A stretch of DNA of 64,000 nt, from assembly GCA_002205965.3 (NCBI GenBank), contig NADL03000756.1, positions 1 to 64,000 of the forward strand, in the 5' to 3' direction. Position 1 is the stretch's first letter. Each line of letters opens with the position of its first letter. The position numbers were made by a program, and so were the translations under genes. Shown piece by piece: positions 21,271 to 33,218 of this stretch. The notes below the pieces were generated by a model. The model did not search any database. It saw only the letters and a list, made by a program, of their open reading frames with translations, and was not told the origin of the DNA. This DNA is from Kappaphycus alvarezii (lineage: Eukaryota > Rhodophyta > Florideophyceae > Gigartinales > Solieriaceae).

Positions 21271-23615
21271 TCACCCTTCCCACCTTGTTGTCGGATGTGC
21301 TGGTTCCAAGGGATGTGTTGCCTCCAAGGTTGTTGTCTCTGCACTAAAGGCTGCGGTCTGGTCATCCAAAACTGCTCCCGTTGCACCAATCAGAGCAACC
21401 CTCACGGTCGCGAAAGGCAGACAGTGGCGTGGACTGATCAGCCCATCGCCCAAACAATATCACTTCCGTCACCGATCCCACAAGCCCTCTGCACGCGCGA
21501 AGTCAATAGCTACTATTACTCGACCCGACGCGAGGACTTCAAAAACATACCTGTTGAAAGTGAACAAAGTCGTACTAAATTCTCCTGAAAAACTCACTGC
21601 GAAGTCCAGTGCAAATTGCTCTTCAGAATTAAACCGAATGTCCAGGAAACTCTGCCCGATTGGCAAGCTTTCCCCGATTGCGGGAGGGCCGAAACTAGGC
21701 TCCGGTTCCGGTTCCGCGGTTACGTCAATGCCAAAGCTAAACTCCTCTGGAGATGTTCGGGTTCCAATGTCAAGTCGAATGTAAACCCATCTCCAGTGGG
21801 TTCATGCACCACATCCACTGCCCCGACTATGCGATGCGGACAATCACCGGAGGCACCTGGGAAATGACCTCCCTTCTCTCTTCGCCGATAATCCCTCTGG
21901 GCCAATTAACCCAACTGTCACAGTTGCTTCTCCGTCAGGATCAAAGACACTCCACCAATCTGCTGTTAATACCACTGTGGTCATGCTTATACGCCCGCTC
22001 AAGTGCGTTTTCCACGGCTACAATTAAGCTTTCGCTCCCATTAGGGGCAAAATCGTTCCCAGAGTACAACAGAAAACGGCGAGGAGTCACCACAGTTCGC
22101 ACCAAAGCTGCCCCTGCAAACCCTACCCCTGCTTCCATATCAGTTCTGGTAGAATTCCATTCAAATACAGCTCGCAAGCATGTAAATTCGAAAGAAGGGG
22201 TTGGCTCAGGGAACAGATCAAAAATCCGGTTCTGGTGATGGAATGGGAAACTCTCCAGGAGAAGGCTTCGGTGAGGAGCTCGATGGAAAAGCCCGTCATT
22301 GGGAAGTAGTCCACTTCAATGAAACCTACAATTCGATGTGGGCACTCGAACCCTGGAGCGCCAGGGAAGATGGGCATGGAAATGTCTGAACCAATGGGCC
22401 ATCAGGGCCGATAAGGCGAGCGGATACTTCGGCTTCGCCATTTGGATCAAAGAGGACCACCAGTCCGCAGTGAGAGTGATTGTAGTGTTTGACTGGAATC
22501 GACCTTGGCGAGAGCATCTTCGAGTAATACGGCGAAGCGTTCGGAGCCAGTGTTGGAGAAGTCGTTCCCAGAGAAGAACAAGTCGGCAGTGTGAAGTCAG
22601 GATGGCAACCAGAGCCGGTGACGTCTCCAAGGAAGACAATAGCTGCTTCGACGTCTGTGAAAGAAGAAGTGTACGTGAAATTGAGAAGGAGAGTAACCTC
22701 GTCGGGCCTGAAGAAGGGATCGACAGTAGGGTCGGTCAAGAACCCTTCGAGAGAGGGCTCTGGAGATGGCTCTGGAGATGGCTCTATAGACTCTTCAAGA
22801 AAGTTCGGGAATGTAGAGAAAGGATCAATTGGCATAAGGGACATAGAGGGCAGACTTGGGTTTGGGGGAATCTCTAAGACAAAGGAGGCAAGTGGGGGTG
22901 TAGCGGCGGAGCATCTAGAGGATGCAAAGGGAGTGTCAAGAATGATTGACTCTGATTGAAAGGGGTTGTGAGAGAAATGCTGGATGTGAAGAATGGGATG
23001 AACAGGGAGACAGATATGTTAATAGGGGCCTCTGCCAGGGCGGCGTACCAGGAAGCGTGAAGGTTGAGGTCAAGAACTGTTGAATCTAGAGTTGCGTTTT
23101 CGGGATTCGGAACAGATGATGGGAGAGAGTCAAGGGAAATTAGGTAGGCTTCCCAGCCAGGCGAATAGGACGAATCCCCAGAGAAGAAGAGGAAGGGGAA
23201 CGCGTAGGTAGACTCACAAAGAGGGCCAATGGATCCATTTGAGGGAAAGGGAGACGTGAAGCGAGGGTAAGTGCGGTATCGACTTCAGCGCGAAAAGGAT
23301 TTATGATAGAAGAGCTTCCAGGTGGGAGAGACCAAGAGAAATTGATAAGAAGAAAGTCTGTGGTAAGGTCCGGGAATGGGTGAGCAGTCAAGGGGTTTGG
23401 TGGAGGTGTCGCGGAAGTGGGAAGTGTGACTAGTGGGATAGGGCTGTTGGAGGGATAGTTGTGGGGAAAATGAGGTTTGCGTGGATTGATGAATGAACCC
23501 GGGGGATGGGGGGGGGGGGCTCGACGCGAATACCAGGTTTCAAGTGAGGGAAATGGCGGGAAAATGCTGAAAGAAGCACAAGGCTGATGACGAAAATGGC
23601 CGCGACAGTAGACAT
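21271..23615 (-). pseudogene. Secreted protein with three tandem ~165-residue domains, frame-broken
   Basis: The start is MSTVAAIFVISLVLLSAFS, a good signal peptide, at 23615. The frame breaks at a run of about 13 G (about 23506-23519) and continues in the next frame to 23140. Proline- and N-glycosylation-rich segments follow, then three copies of a domain spaced about 500 bp apart. Copies of its ATV-V-LIGP-G motif lie at about 22.39-22.45, 21.90-21.95 and 21.37-21.43 kb, and CPHRIVG-x-V follows in the first two. Frames change several times. The product would be extracellular or wall-associated. It is probably a decayed host gene, although the homopolymer break could be a sequencing error. 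Confidence 0.55.
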
Positions 23616-23865
23616 GAGTTGGTTCAGAGTTGTACACCGATTTAATGCTGAGATACCTCTAGCGACAGTTGGAAACTGCGGGCTCGCTATTTATGTGTCC
23701 CTTCCTTTCTGAGAGAAATCTACCGGTATGTTGGGATAGATCAAGTGGAGTACTGGCCAGTACCCGTAAGTACTGTAAAATGGTGCTGTTGCACAAGTAT
23801 TGCCACATTCGGAGCATTTCAGGTGCATGCAGTACAGCTGTAACCAATTGCTCCTAGGTCGGAAG

Positions 23866-24385
23866 TCAACTAGCCAGCAATGCGACGCTCTTCTACGGAT
23901 GACTTGAAAGAGTCATCTGGAGCTACGTGTGATGCACTGTAGGCAAAGAGGTTATCCTTTCTGTTGTTGTCGAGATCACCGACTGCAGCCACATATCTTG
24001 GCTACTGAGCTAGGGCAAGCTACAGCGAGCTACAGCGAGCCACTGCGACTCTTCTCTTTGTGCCGTTGCACACTCTACACCTCTCTCTCTTTCCGCAATG
24101 TCACTCTGCCTTGAACTGCGTCGCATGTAGGCCCCAGCTGTGTTTCAAGGCAGCCAGCCAGCAATGCGAGGTTCTTCCCAGGGGAACAATCTTTCGAGCG
24201 CAATGGAGCTATCCTTGATGCACTGCAGATGAAGAGGTTATGATTTCTGTCTTTGTCGAATGTATCACAATTCAACGCATTGCCCTATAGCGAAACGCTG
24301 CGGCTTTTCTCGTCGTCCCTTTTCTCCTACATCGCTCAGCTTTGAACTGCATGGCATGAACGCTCGGGCCATGTTTTCCGATTAC
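23866..24385. repeat. Imperfect ~285 bp tandem duplication
   Basis: AGCCAGCAATGCGA at about 23873 and 24157 starts two related stretches. Both contain a GATGCACTG motif and AAGAGGTTAT, with CTTTGAACTGC/CCTTGAACTGC further on. Substitutions and indels are frequent. CAAGCTACAGCGAGCTACAG within the first unit is itself internally repeated. No coding sequence is seen from 23,640 to 24,470. Confidence 0.6.
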
Positions 24386-24470
24386 TGTATCTCGCGCCAT
24401 GCCTTTCGACTTATGTCCACAATGGGTTATACCGTACAATGCTCAGTAGTGCTGACGTAAAATTGCAAAT

Positions 24471-25048
24471 CTAGTGTCTATTCGACAAGGCCAATGCCAT
24501 CAATTGATTACATTGTTGTAGTGTCTATTCGACAAGGACAATGTCATTACAAGGGGGGAAATGTTTAGGTGCTTTAATGTTTGAAAGATGTGGTCGGTTG
24601 GGGCCCGGAATATCTAAAGGGTTCCGGTGATGAAAAGTCCTATTTGCTAGCAAAATTCCCTGATATCTTGTATGAAGCAAAGTGCTTTGAGCATACCATG
24701 AGATATGCCGCCCCCTTACTCATCCTTCTCCCACTAACTTCAAACCCCTCCAGATCGGCAGCGACATCACCGATGTCGTCGCCGTTCGAAGAGTTGAGAT
24801 CAGACCAGTCCGTCCAGCGAGCAGGCACCCACAAATGCTCCGTGCCGTACGGTCCCATAAGAGGCAGGTTAGTATCCTCCGTGGCCGTAATAATCCCACT
24901 CTCGCGCCATGACGTCTGCCCATAGACGCCTTTGGGCGTTGTTTGGTAATCGGCGGCTTCCACCAAGGTGAAAGAGTAGAGCTTCCCGCGACTAGTGTCT
25001 ATTCGACAAGTGTCATCAATTGATTATTTATGTAATCAATTGATGACA
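24471..25048. mobile_element. Unclassified unit bounded by 17-19 bp direct repeats and a terminal hairpin
   Basis: TAGTGTCTATTCGACAAG occurs at 24472-24489, 24519-24536 and 24993-25010. The right copy is followed by a perfect 16 bp inverted repeat, TGTCATCAATTGATTA (25011-25026) and its complement (25033-25048), with a 6 base loop. The left side holds partial copies of the same hairpin arm (ATCAATTGATTAC near 24499). This layout looks like a mobile unit, but no transposase is present. Confidence 0.5.
24640..24966 (-). CDS. Unrecognised frame inside the repeat-bounded unit
   Basis: The frame is 108 codons on the minus strand and remains open upstream of the ATG toward the right-hand repeat. 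The sequence is well balanced and tryptophan-rich (RESGIITATED, LWVPARWTDW). It matches no family I can name. It lies almost exactly between the second and third copies of the 17-19 bp repeat, so it may be a captured exon or the cargo of that unit. Confidence 0.35.
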   Translation of the reverse strand: MVEAADYQTTPKGVYGQTSWRESGIITATEDTNLPLMGPYGTEHLWVPARWTDWSDLNSSNGDDIGDVAADLEGFEVSGRRMSKGAAYLMVCSKHFASYKISGNFASK

Positions 25049-25800
25049 TTTTCTACGAAAAAGCCCTTGGGGCCGAGGGTGCGACTTTCTTCCGGCGCCT
25101 TTCTACGTTTGCTACTGCCCGTCGAGGAACCACTCCCCAATGGGAGCTGCACCTCCTAATCACGCGCTTTGTGTTCTGCTTGAATGGGTTGTAAATGCTT
25201 GTTTCTGTTTACTCTGTCTCTCTCTGCTTTTTCGGCCAAGCAGAACCTACCTCCCGTTCCTCGGACTCCGACAGCCCTAGCGTCATCTTATAGTGGCAGC
25301 CGGTCCGGGGTTTCTAGTCATGAATGTGCAAATACAGTGTACACTACTACTGTACACTGTACGAGCACACCGGGCCAATCAACTACCGACCCTGACCGTC
25401 GCGCGACACAAAAATCGCGCGACACGCCCCCCTACTGATTGTGGGCCACGGGCGCCACAAGATAATAACGGACTTCCAGCTCAGCTTTCCTCTCACCCAG
25501 GGGCCCCCGCATCATCGCTCTCCCTGAACGGCTCACCCAACACGACCTTCACCACCAACCCAGCCCCCACTAAACTTCTCACCCTAAACTTCCAACTTCT
25601 GTCGGTGAGCGACTCAGGTGCCGACAAACGGCCAGTATACGCCCTACGTGCAACCATTCTCCGGGTGAACGACCGAAGTGCCGACAAACAGCCGGTATAC
25701 GCCCGAAGGTCCCACCCCTTAAGACTCCGTTAACCTGTTTCCCTGTTTCAACATTTCGACGGCCTAGAAACAATTTGAAGTTCAATGTGTTCTCCTCTCT
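25049..25800. other. GC-rich unassigned region with 62 bp-spaced duplication
   Basis: A segment containing GTGCCGACAAACGGCCAGTA (about 25618) recurs as GTGCCGACAAACAGCCGGTA (about 25679). Around 25334-25363 there is an ACAGTGTAC / GTACACTGT inverted repeat. Overlapping frames here are not supported by any homology. Confidence 0.4.
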
Positions 25801-25814
25801 ACCCCTCCCTACTG

Positions 25815-26495
25815 AGGTTTGCACCTCTTCACGAAATCATGGTTTGCTACTATCTCGCTCCGTATCGGAATCCCTCTCTTTTCCGGCAACATACGCTGTC
25901 CCATCTGCTCAAGGTGCTCTAATGAAATGGTCCTGCTTCTCGTTCTCGATTGTAAGCACGCTTTGACTTGCAAATACGAAGACGGTCAGATCCGAAGTCA
26001 CAATGTCCTCCGCAATGCTTTGTACCGCTTTTGTAGGGACGTCAGCGTTACATCTCTACTCAAACACCCCTTGCATCTAGCTCTACCTTGCTCCTTCGTC
26101 TTCGTTGCTTCGTGTTGATGGTTATATTCCAGGAGCTTACGGCCTTGACCACAGCAATCTGGCCTGGGAGGTTACTGTCGCCCATTCTCTCGTCTAGTCC
26201 CGAGTACAACGGGGCAACCCATACGGAGCCGCTGCAGCAGCCTCTTCGACCGTTCAAAACATTCACACTACGGGGACGTTTGCCGTTCTTCCGATATCCT
26301 GCTTATTTCAGTCGGCATCGACATCAATGGTGCCCTCAGTCTCGAAGGCGAACAGTTCTTCCGCCGCTTTGCTGCGTACGTTGCTAGACTCCGTAATTCC
26401 ACTCCCGGTCAAGAGTTTCACGATTTCGTTTCCCGTTTCACCTTTTGCCTGCACGGCATAGAAGCCTTTCAGTTCCTCTCCCGATGTCTCTCGGA
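25815..26495 (+). pseudogene. C-terminal region of a non-LTR-like reverse transcriptase element
   Basis: Frames read a Cys/His block (IRCPICSRC, DCKHALTCKYE, SHNVLRNALYRFC) and later YGDVCRSSDILLISVGIDI and EGEQFFRRFAAYVARL. This CxxC...HALTC...RHN pattern is typical of sequence after the RT domain in some non-LTR-type elements, by general family knowledge. At least two frame shifts are needed. No RT core is seen upstream, so the copy is 5'-truncated, as such elements often are. Related tails occur at 42.3 and 54 kb. Confidence 0.5.
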
Positions 26496-26800
26496 TTAGT
26501 TTTGTATTCCAATCGTTCCCGGCGCCTCTGAGTGCTTGTTGTCTGGGGAAATTCTTCATTGATTTCCGTTTTAGAAGCTCGGAAGGCGGTGCTCGCGACT
26601 GCAGGAGAGCGCAGGAAGCGGCGTCTTGGTCGCAACTCCTTGTCCGTCCGGAAGCGTGAGTGGAAGATGAGGGAAAACCAAGGAGGCAGCGCCACCCCTT
26701 TGTTACTAAGGATTCAAGACTTCACCCGCCATGTTTACGGTTTCTCTGTGTGCTTCTTCGTTACTTAGCCTTCTATCAGTCGTTCATCGCTTTCATCGCA
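26496..26800. other. Intergenic, nothing recognised
   Basis: This is a junction between a reverse-transcriptase tail (plus) and a gypsy fragment (minus). I see no gene or structured element. Confidence 0.4.
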
Positions 26801-27690
26801 CTTCAATCTACTCGATTCTCGCTTCTTCTTCTCTAATGTCCTCGTATTTCTTGTTCTTCCTTAATTGAATAAACGGGTCGATCTCGTCTGATACGGGACA
26901 GTCCGGCGCGCGTGAATTGCCTTCCTCGTAACGCGGCCAGTGGAGGAAAGTAATTCGTAGCGAGGGTGGTTCGCCTTCGTCACTCTGCACGGTCTATAGA
27001 AACACGAGTCGAAGGCCGGCCAGCTGCGCCCCTTATTGAAGACCGCACCTTATGCTACTAACACTTCCTCTCCAACTTAGAACTTCCTGACTTTTCCTTT
27101 GGTCTTGCGGGGTTCGCTGGTCTTCTCCACCATGCCATCCCGCGTTCTTGAATCGGCTAAGGTCTCTACAAGCCGATGATGGGGGCCAGCGTCACTGATA
27201 AATGCTACCGAATCGCTGGCCAGCATCCTCGGATTAATTCCATACATCAGTCGAAAAGGGAAGGGGCGTCGCTTCGGTCGTGTCTGCGGTAACCATATAA
27301 GACTTAGGGGAGGGCTTCTGCCCAGTCTATCCCACCGCGGACGATAGACCTTTTGAGCGCGTGCTTGATAGTTCCCACCATCCGCTCCGCGCTACCGTTT
27401 GCCATCGGCGTGTAAGAAAGCACCGCCTTCCACTCGACTCCCCTCTCTTTCATGTACTCTTGTACCGGTACCGCCATAAACGCAGTCGCATTATCCGAGA
27501 CAATTCTCTTTGGGGGCCCGAACGGTGATGTTATCTCTTCCTCGATGAACCTCATCACCTTATCGGCCGTAGAATCCGTCGTTGCCCCCGAACCGGATAC
27601 CGAAATACGCCGCTCACAAATGACGTTTATGTGCGTGCACAAAAATGATACGAGAATAATTTTCGAAACCACCCAATATTGTGATGTCTG
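26800..27690 (-). pseudogene. Ty3/gypsy integrase relic (element gypsy-D)
   Basis: The frame 27882-27304 carries the integrase core from about 27670: FGPPKRIVSDN, YTPMANGSAERMVGTIK and DWAEALP. The next frame continues with the C-terminal segment (SPFRLMYGINPR, VGEEVLVA, RSWPAFDS) to about 26.83 kb, interrupted by stops. Two catalytic residues (SDN Asp, AERMV Glu) are kept, but the first third of integrase and all upstream pol are missing. The sequence right of 27.69 kb is unrelated and includes TACAGTAC repeats. Confidence 0.7.
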
Positions 27691-27882
27691 TTGAGGGCGC
27701 ATGTGAGTTAGAGGAGGGAGCTTGAAGCGGAGGAAGGGGGTGATATTTCGGAGAAGGTATGTAGGGTGTGCCGGAGTTTGGGAAAGTGTTGATTTTAGTG
27801 TTGTTGTGGTAGTACCTTTTTCTATCTTTATTCTCTCCCTCGCTAGGATAATTATATACCGCACTGTACAGTACAGTGTCAA

Positions 27883-28801
27883 AATTAAACGAGCTACAGT
27901 ACAGTATCAGCGAAGTTTCTAGAAGTAGACACGTGTGCTACGTGAGGTTCTTGGGTGGCATACAGTGCGGGCGAGGTGCGACACAGTACTCATGTGCTAC
28001 AAATATCTCGACCATCGCACCTCCGACCTCTGATTAATTACTTTGCCGCTATTGTACTCCCATTTAACTTGAGCCCACCCCCCATTCTCACCATGCAAGT
28101 ACAGTACTTCGCTCAAGTGTCCCCTTCGCATTTCAATTCGTCCACATCACCACCTCCTCCCGACAGCACAACCCGGTGGTGCCTTTACCTTGCCTGACAT
28201 CCTTTCGCCGTCGCGTGTGACCTACTACTCTCGGCCTTTCGAGCGTCTTCTTTGCCCGTTTTATCGGTCGTAAGCCTTCCGTAGTGTCGGTTCGGTCTCG
28301 GCCGGTGGGTGAATCGTGGAGAGTACCGGCAAAGCGGACAGCTACCAAGTCAAAAGTGGGCAGAGCATGGCATAATCGATTGCCATCCTTCCCGTTCTGG
28401 TTTCTGCAAGGTCATCCAGGTTTTGTTGGCGGTGTGGTGGGGTACTAATTTCTTTGGAATCCAACAGAGGAGAAACTTTTTGTAGGGCGTCCCGAAATCT
28501 TCTAGGGCAGCGAATGACAACCAAAGAGCCATGCGGATTCACGATTCTATCACATGTCACTCACTGAACTTCCCTCACCTCTTTCTCAATGATAGGGGTA
28601 GATGTGAGTGAAGGATACAAGATAATTGCATAAGAAGGCTGATACTCAATTCTGAGTATACTCAAAGTGGCCAGGCCGCGGGTGATACCTTCTCAAACGC
28701 CTAGCATGAATGGCTTGGCGCGAGAATCTCCCATAAAGGGAGCGCAGGACATAGCGAGGGTGGGAAGCTCGCACCACCTCGCATGGACCGAAATATTTCG
28801 A
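27883..28801. other. Intergenic with a 70 bp block shared with 35.4 kb
   Basis: 28079-28148 (AGTACAGTACTTCGCTCAAG and flanks) is repeated at 35397-35466. This may be the remains of LTR sequence around the gypsy fragments. GTACAGTACAGT clusters lie at 27864-27905. I see no gene. Confidence 0.45.
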
Positions 28802-30872
28802 CTACAAGGCCAGCCACTCAGCCCCTTGGAAAGCCTTGCCATGAGCAACCAGGACCTGGTCCCCCACGGCGAACTGATGTACAAATCCCCTTGAAGACGG
28901 GTTTAACTCCATATAAAAGCTCAAATGGGGAAATTCTCGTCGGTCCTGGCGCCGGCGATATTCGAAGACGCAATTATGGAGGGCTTCCGCCCAATCCGGG
29001 CCATCACGAATCAGTTGTCCTATACCGGACTTAAGCGTACGAACCATCCTCTCCGCCCTCCCGTTGGACATCGGATATCGGTGCGTACGCCATGACCATA
29101 CGCTTCTTGATACCATGCCTTTTCATATAATTCACGAGCGCGGCGGCCTTGAAGCAACTCCCGTTGTTTTTAACTATCTCCCGAGGTAGGCCAAAAGGGC
29201 GAATCACTTTCTCTTCAACAAACCTTATGACTGTGGGCGCTGTAGCGTTCCTGATGAGAATAGCGATCTGCCACCTGGTGAGGTGCTCGACACAAATCAG
29301 TATGAATTGATGACCGTCCTTGGACCGCTGCAGAGGACCCGCTAAATCAATAGAGAATTTCAAAAACAATCCATGTAGTGGCGTCCTTATCATCGGTGTG
29401 TACTTGAGCAGTCCGCGCCTTTTTTGGCAGAAATCGCACGAAATTACGTACCTATGTATATCTGATATCATCCTAGGTCAGCAGAACCTGTCTTGTATGA
29501 ACCTCAGGGTAATCGAGTGTCCCAATGGCCCACATTGTCATGATGGAAACGCAAGATGCCTACACGCTTTGATATATTGGCGGCGATCCTCGGACCATTC
29601 TTCGATCGGCGAAAGAGGTGTCCATCCCAGATTAAGAAATTCTTTCCTAGTCTTCAACCGCTCTTTCGATGTGGCGTGGGAAATATCACGCACAGACAGG
29701 TAATTCTGAATCAGTGTGAGGTGTGGTTCTAGATCGGCACCTCCGGTTTCCTCAGAGGGTATTTCGGGTTTTTTAGGGGGTTTAGGGGGTTTAGGGGGTT
29801 TAGGTGTTTTTTAAGGCTCTGCTTCGGTGGTAGGCAGCGACTTCTATGATAGATGGGCTTGGCATCCGTAAGCACGAAAGACTGGTCTATCGGGACTCTC
29901 GAAGGTCGAAGATCGAACAGGGATTCAGCGATGAAATTGCCCTTGGAGAGTACTTTCTTAAACTGTCCCTTGTTGGTAATGGGTAAGTGTCCCAGCTTCC
30001 GGTCGAGCTCCTCTGAAATTGTGAGGGGTTTGGCTTTTTCTAATGGCTCCTCTAGATCCCCTTGATGCGTAAATACGAGTCCTACGTCCTCTTTTTTCTC
30101 TTCCTCCACTCCATTCGAGTCTTCTTCCTCAGAAGGTGCTGCTGAGGAAGATTAGGTAAAGTCCTCGCTGTCCGTTTCCTCACCTTCTTTCACGGGGTCT
30201 TCTGCCATTAAGCGGGCGAACTCGGAAATGCAGTCGAGCACAGCAATCTTACAGTCATACTTCAGCGTCACGGTTCTTGTTCCATAGTCGAGCGTGGCCA
30301 TTAAAGACTCCATGGTCGGGTAGCTGATGGGGACGTCGAAGGGAGATCCTTCAACGACGATAAAATCCAAGCACGCACGACTAGCCCTCCGAAGGAGATA
30401 TGGCCTTTTCTCATGATTGCATTCACTTGACACTTCGCTCCCGTGGCATCGGTGATCGTACGGTTGACAACTTCCGGTTCGACCGATAATCTGGCGACAA
30501 ACTCTGCGGAAATAATATCCGGTGTTGCTCCAGTATCGCACAGTGCATGCGCCTTAGTACCATAAGCACTCACTTCCACCACTTTCAGACAGCGCTTCCT
30601 GCCCTGTGCCTTACCGTTGACGGTGCTAACAACTCCGTCACTGAAAAGTTCCTTAAGAACACCTTGCGCCTGTATAGCGTCACCACGTAGGAGTTGACCA
30701 AATGAGAGACTGGTGTGGGAATTCTACTTGGTGGTACTTGTTGTTTCGGGGTTTTGGTTTGGGTGGTGGATTTTGTAGTGGGGCTTGGGTTTTTTTGTTG
30801 TTGGTCGGTCGAGGCTAACAAATCAGTCGAGCAGCCTTTATACAATGATTTCCGAATTTCTAAAACGCACAA
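28802..30872 (-). mobile_element. Ty3/gypsy element with internal deletion (gypsy-B)
   Basis: Reading right to left there is an aspartic protease (30582-30301, ALCDTGATPDI) and the start of RT (30109-29800, PIYHRSRCLPPKQ). A TTTAGGGGG array follows. Next come the integrase zinc module (HRYVISCDFCQKRR, about 29.43-29.48 kb), the core (29471-29031, FSIDLAGP, VEHLTRW) and the end of integrase (29116-28802, NGRAERMV, VGDQVLVAHG). The RT core and RNase H are absent. The second catalytic Asp is replaced (IVKNN for IVSDN). No clear LTRs remain. Confidence 0.8.
29757..29815 (-). repeat. Telomere-like TTTAGGGGG array at the gypsy-B deletion point
   Basis: GGGTTTTTTAGGGGG is followed by three GTTTAGGGGG-type units and TTTAGGTG. 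It replaces the RT core of the element. Confidence 0.75.
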
Positions 30873-31493
30873 TTTGGTACTAAATTCCTAGCAAAACATA
30901 AAAAGTAGCCCTTAGACCCCCTTATTCGCCTGTCTTGAGGCGCCTCTGCTGTACTGTTGTGCAAGGCACGCCACTTGTGGCTCAGAGCCATGCAAAGTAC
31001 TGTACATGGCTCTCGTATCCCAAATTTGTGGCCATGTACAGTACTGTACATGGCTCTCAGGACCATAATTTGTGGCCACAGGACAACGACCACTATAAGA
31101 CACATAACACTATCCTCCCCCTACCGCAGGCCACGGGACGGCTTGAAATTAAAGTGGGTTCTTATCAATTCAAGTTCAAATGAGCACTACATGAATCATA
31201 TTTTTCCTTCTTCTTTTCTTCTTCTTTTTCTTCTTCTTCTTTTTTCTTTTTTGTTCTCATTTTAAGGTGTGGAATGGCTCAGATACCCTTCGCGGTCCGT
31301 CGGACAGCTACCCTTCCCATAGTATTAAGCTTTTCGCGCCCCTTTTGACCGAAAGTTTGAGTTTTCGTTGTCCTCAATAATCTCAAACATACTCGAATAC
31401 CTAATGAAATTTTGTAGGAATGGCACCAAATAGAGTTTACTCACCTGAGACTCTGTAAGCATGGCGAGCATCCCTTCATCCGATGTAGACCCT
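30873..31493. other. Spacer with palindromes and CT-rich tract
   Basis: A perfect 24 bp palindrome, GCCATGTACAGT and its complement, lies at 31031-31054. Around it TACTGTACATGGCTCTC and ATTTGTGGCC are directly repeated. A TTCTTC-type pyrimidine tract occupies 31206-31250. I see no gene. Confidence 0.6.
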
Positions 31494-32154
31494 GGTTTTT
31501 CTGGAAGAGCAAAGAGGGAGAGATAATCTGCCGGAGCATTTTCCTTCCCTGCTCGGTCTTCTATCGTGAAATCATATTCAGCTAGAAAAAAGAGCCAGCG
31601 CGCTAACCTCTCGTGGACATCTTTCCTTTTGAACGCATTCCGGAGAGCTTGGTGATTTTGTGATTAACTGGAAGGGGTCTAATGAGAGTAGGTAAACGCG
31701 AAACTTGTGCAAGGCAAAAAATTACGGCCAAAGCTTCTCTTTCGCTAGCACTATAATTTCGTTCAGATGAATTCATAGTATGGCTCGCATATTGGATCGA
31801 GTGACCTTTCCATCTTCTTTATCTTGTGCTAGAACAGCACTGATAGCGACTTTTGATACATCCGTCTCAACGACAAATGCAGCTAAGAAGTCGGGGTAGG
31901 CAAGAAAGGGTGGCGAAGTAAGTTTTTCCTTCAACTCTTCGAAGGCAAACGTCATTTTTTCCGTCCATTCGAATCTTCTATTCACCGAAGTTCCAGTGTG
32001 CAAGGCGGCTGAGATCTCGGCAAATACTTTAATGAACAGCCGATAATAACCTCCAAACCCAGAAAACTGCGTAGTTCCGTTGCTGATTCGGGACTGGTGC
32101 TTTTTTGATAACCTCTACTTTTCTTTCATCGACACTTACGCCGTTTGAATCCAC

Positions 32155-32975
32155 CTAATGGCAAAGGAGTTCCACTGAAGGAATCGCGAAACTGCATTTG
32201 GTTATTTTCAATTTCAGACCCACATCCGCTATGGCCTGAAACACTTCCTTCAAGTGCTCCACATGTTCATGCAAGTCAGATGAAAAGACTACTGCGTCTT
32301 CAAGATAGACACGTGCGAACGGGATGTCTCGAAAGACTTTCTCCATCATTCGCTGTACCGTTTATGGGGCGTTCATTAGTCTGAACGGCATTACTTCAAA
32401 CTTAAAGGTTCCGTAGCGACAAACAAATGTAGTCATCTCTTACAGTTTTCGCTCATGCGAACTTGCCAATAGCCGGCGAACAGGTCTAGTGTGGTAAAGA
32501 CCGAACCTCCTCCCAGCTCATCAAATATTTCCTCTATCCGGGGTAAAGGCCATCTGTCAGCCTTCATTTGTCTGTTGAGGGTGCGATAATCGACACAAAA
32601 ACGAGGCTTTCCGTCCTTCTTTTGGGCAATGACCACCGGAAATGACCATTCAGATGCTGCAGGTGTAATTATTCCAGCCCTGAGCATGTTATCAATCTCA
32701 GTTCTTACTACGTCGTAGTGTTTTGGGGCCATCCGACGTGCCCGATGGTAGATTGGGGTTTTGTCTTTTAGCTCAAATCCGTGGGTTATAGGGACGGAAG
32801 CCGGAAACTCATTCATGTTCCACGCAACTACCCCCGTCTCCCGTAAGGCACCGCTTATATCTCTCTGAATACTTTTTGGAAGGTGCGCAAGACGAGCTCG
32901 TAGTGCACCGAGTAGCTCCTCTGTCTGACTGTCGTCTACAGATATTGCTCCCGACGCCCCAGGTTGCATATTCAT
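32155..32975 (-). pseudogene. gypsy-C reverse transcriptase
   Basis: The frame 32975-32433 shows RT motifs: ASEWSFPVVIAQKKDGKPRF, VDYRTLNRQ and FTTLDLFAGYWQ (motif A with catalytic Asp). The frame 32349-32155 shows VYLEDAVVFS in place of the usual YLDDIIVFS, so one catalytic Asp is Glu. A frame break lies between 32.35 and 32.43 kb. The enzyme would be inactive. Confidence 0.9.
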
Positions 32976-33218
32976 TGGGATATTTCAGAGTCTCCATCCC
33001 TAACGACTGCCAACAACAGTTCATCTTCTTTATCAGAGGCGTTCGTGAACAGATCCGAATCGGAAGTAAAGTCTTCGCTTGGGGTCTTATTTCCCCTTCC
33101 CTGCATGATCTTTCTTTCTGTGGCACGGAAGTCGGGCTCCAAAGGGACTAAAACTTCTTTGTCATCCACGCGTATTACAACTGAGTCTTTGTCGAAGTCC
33201 ATAAAGCCTTTAGTTATT

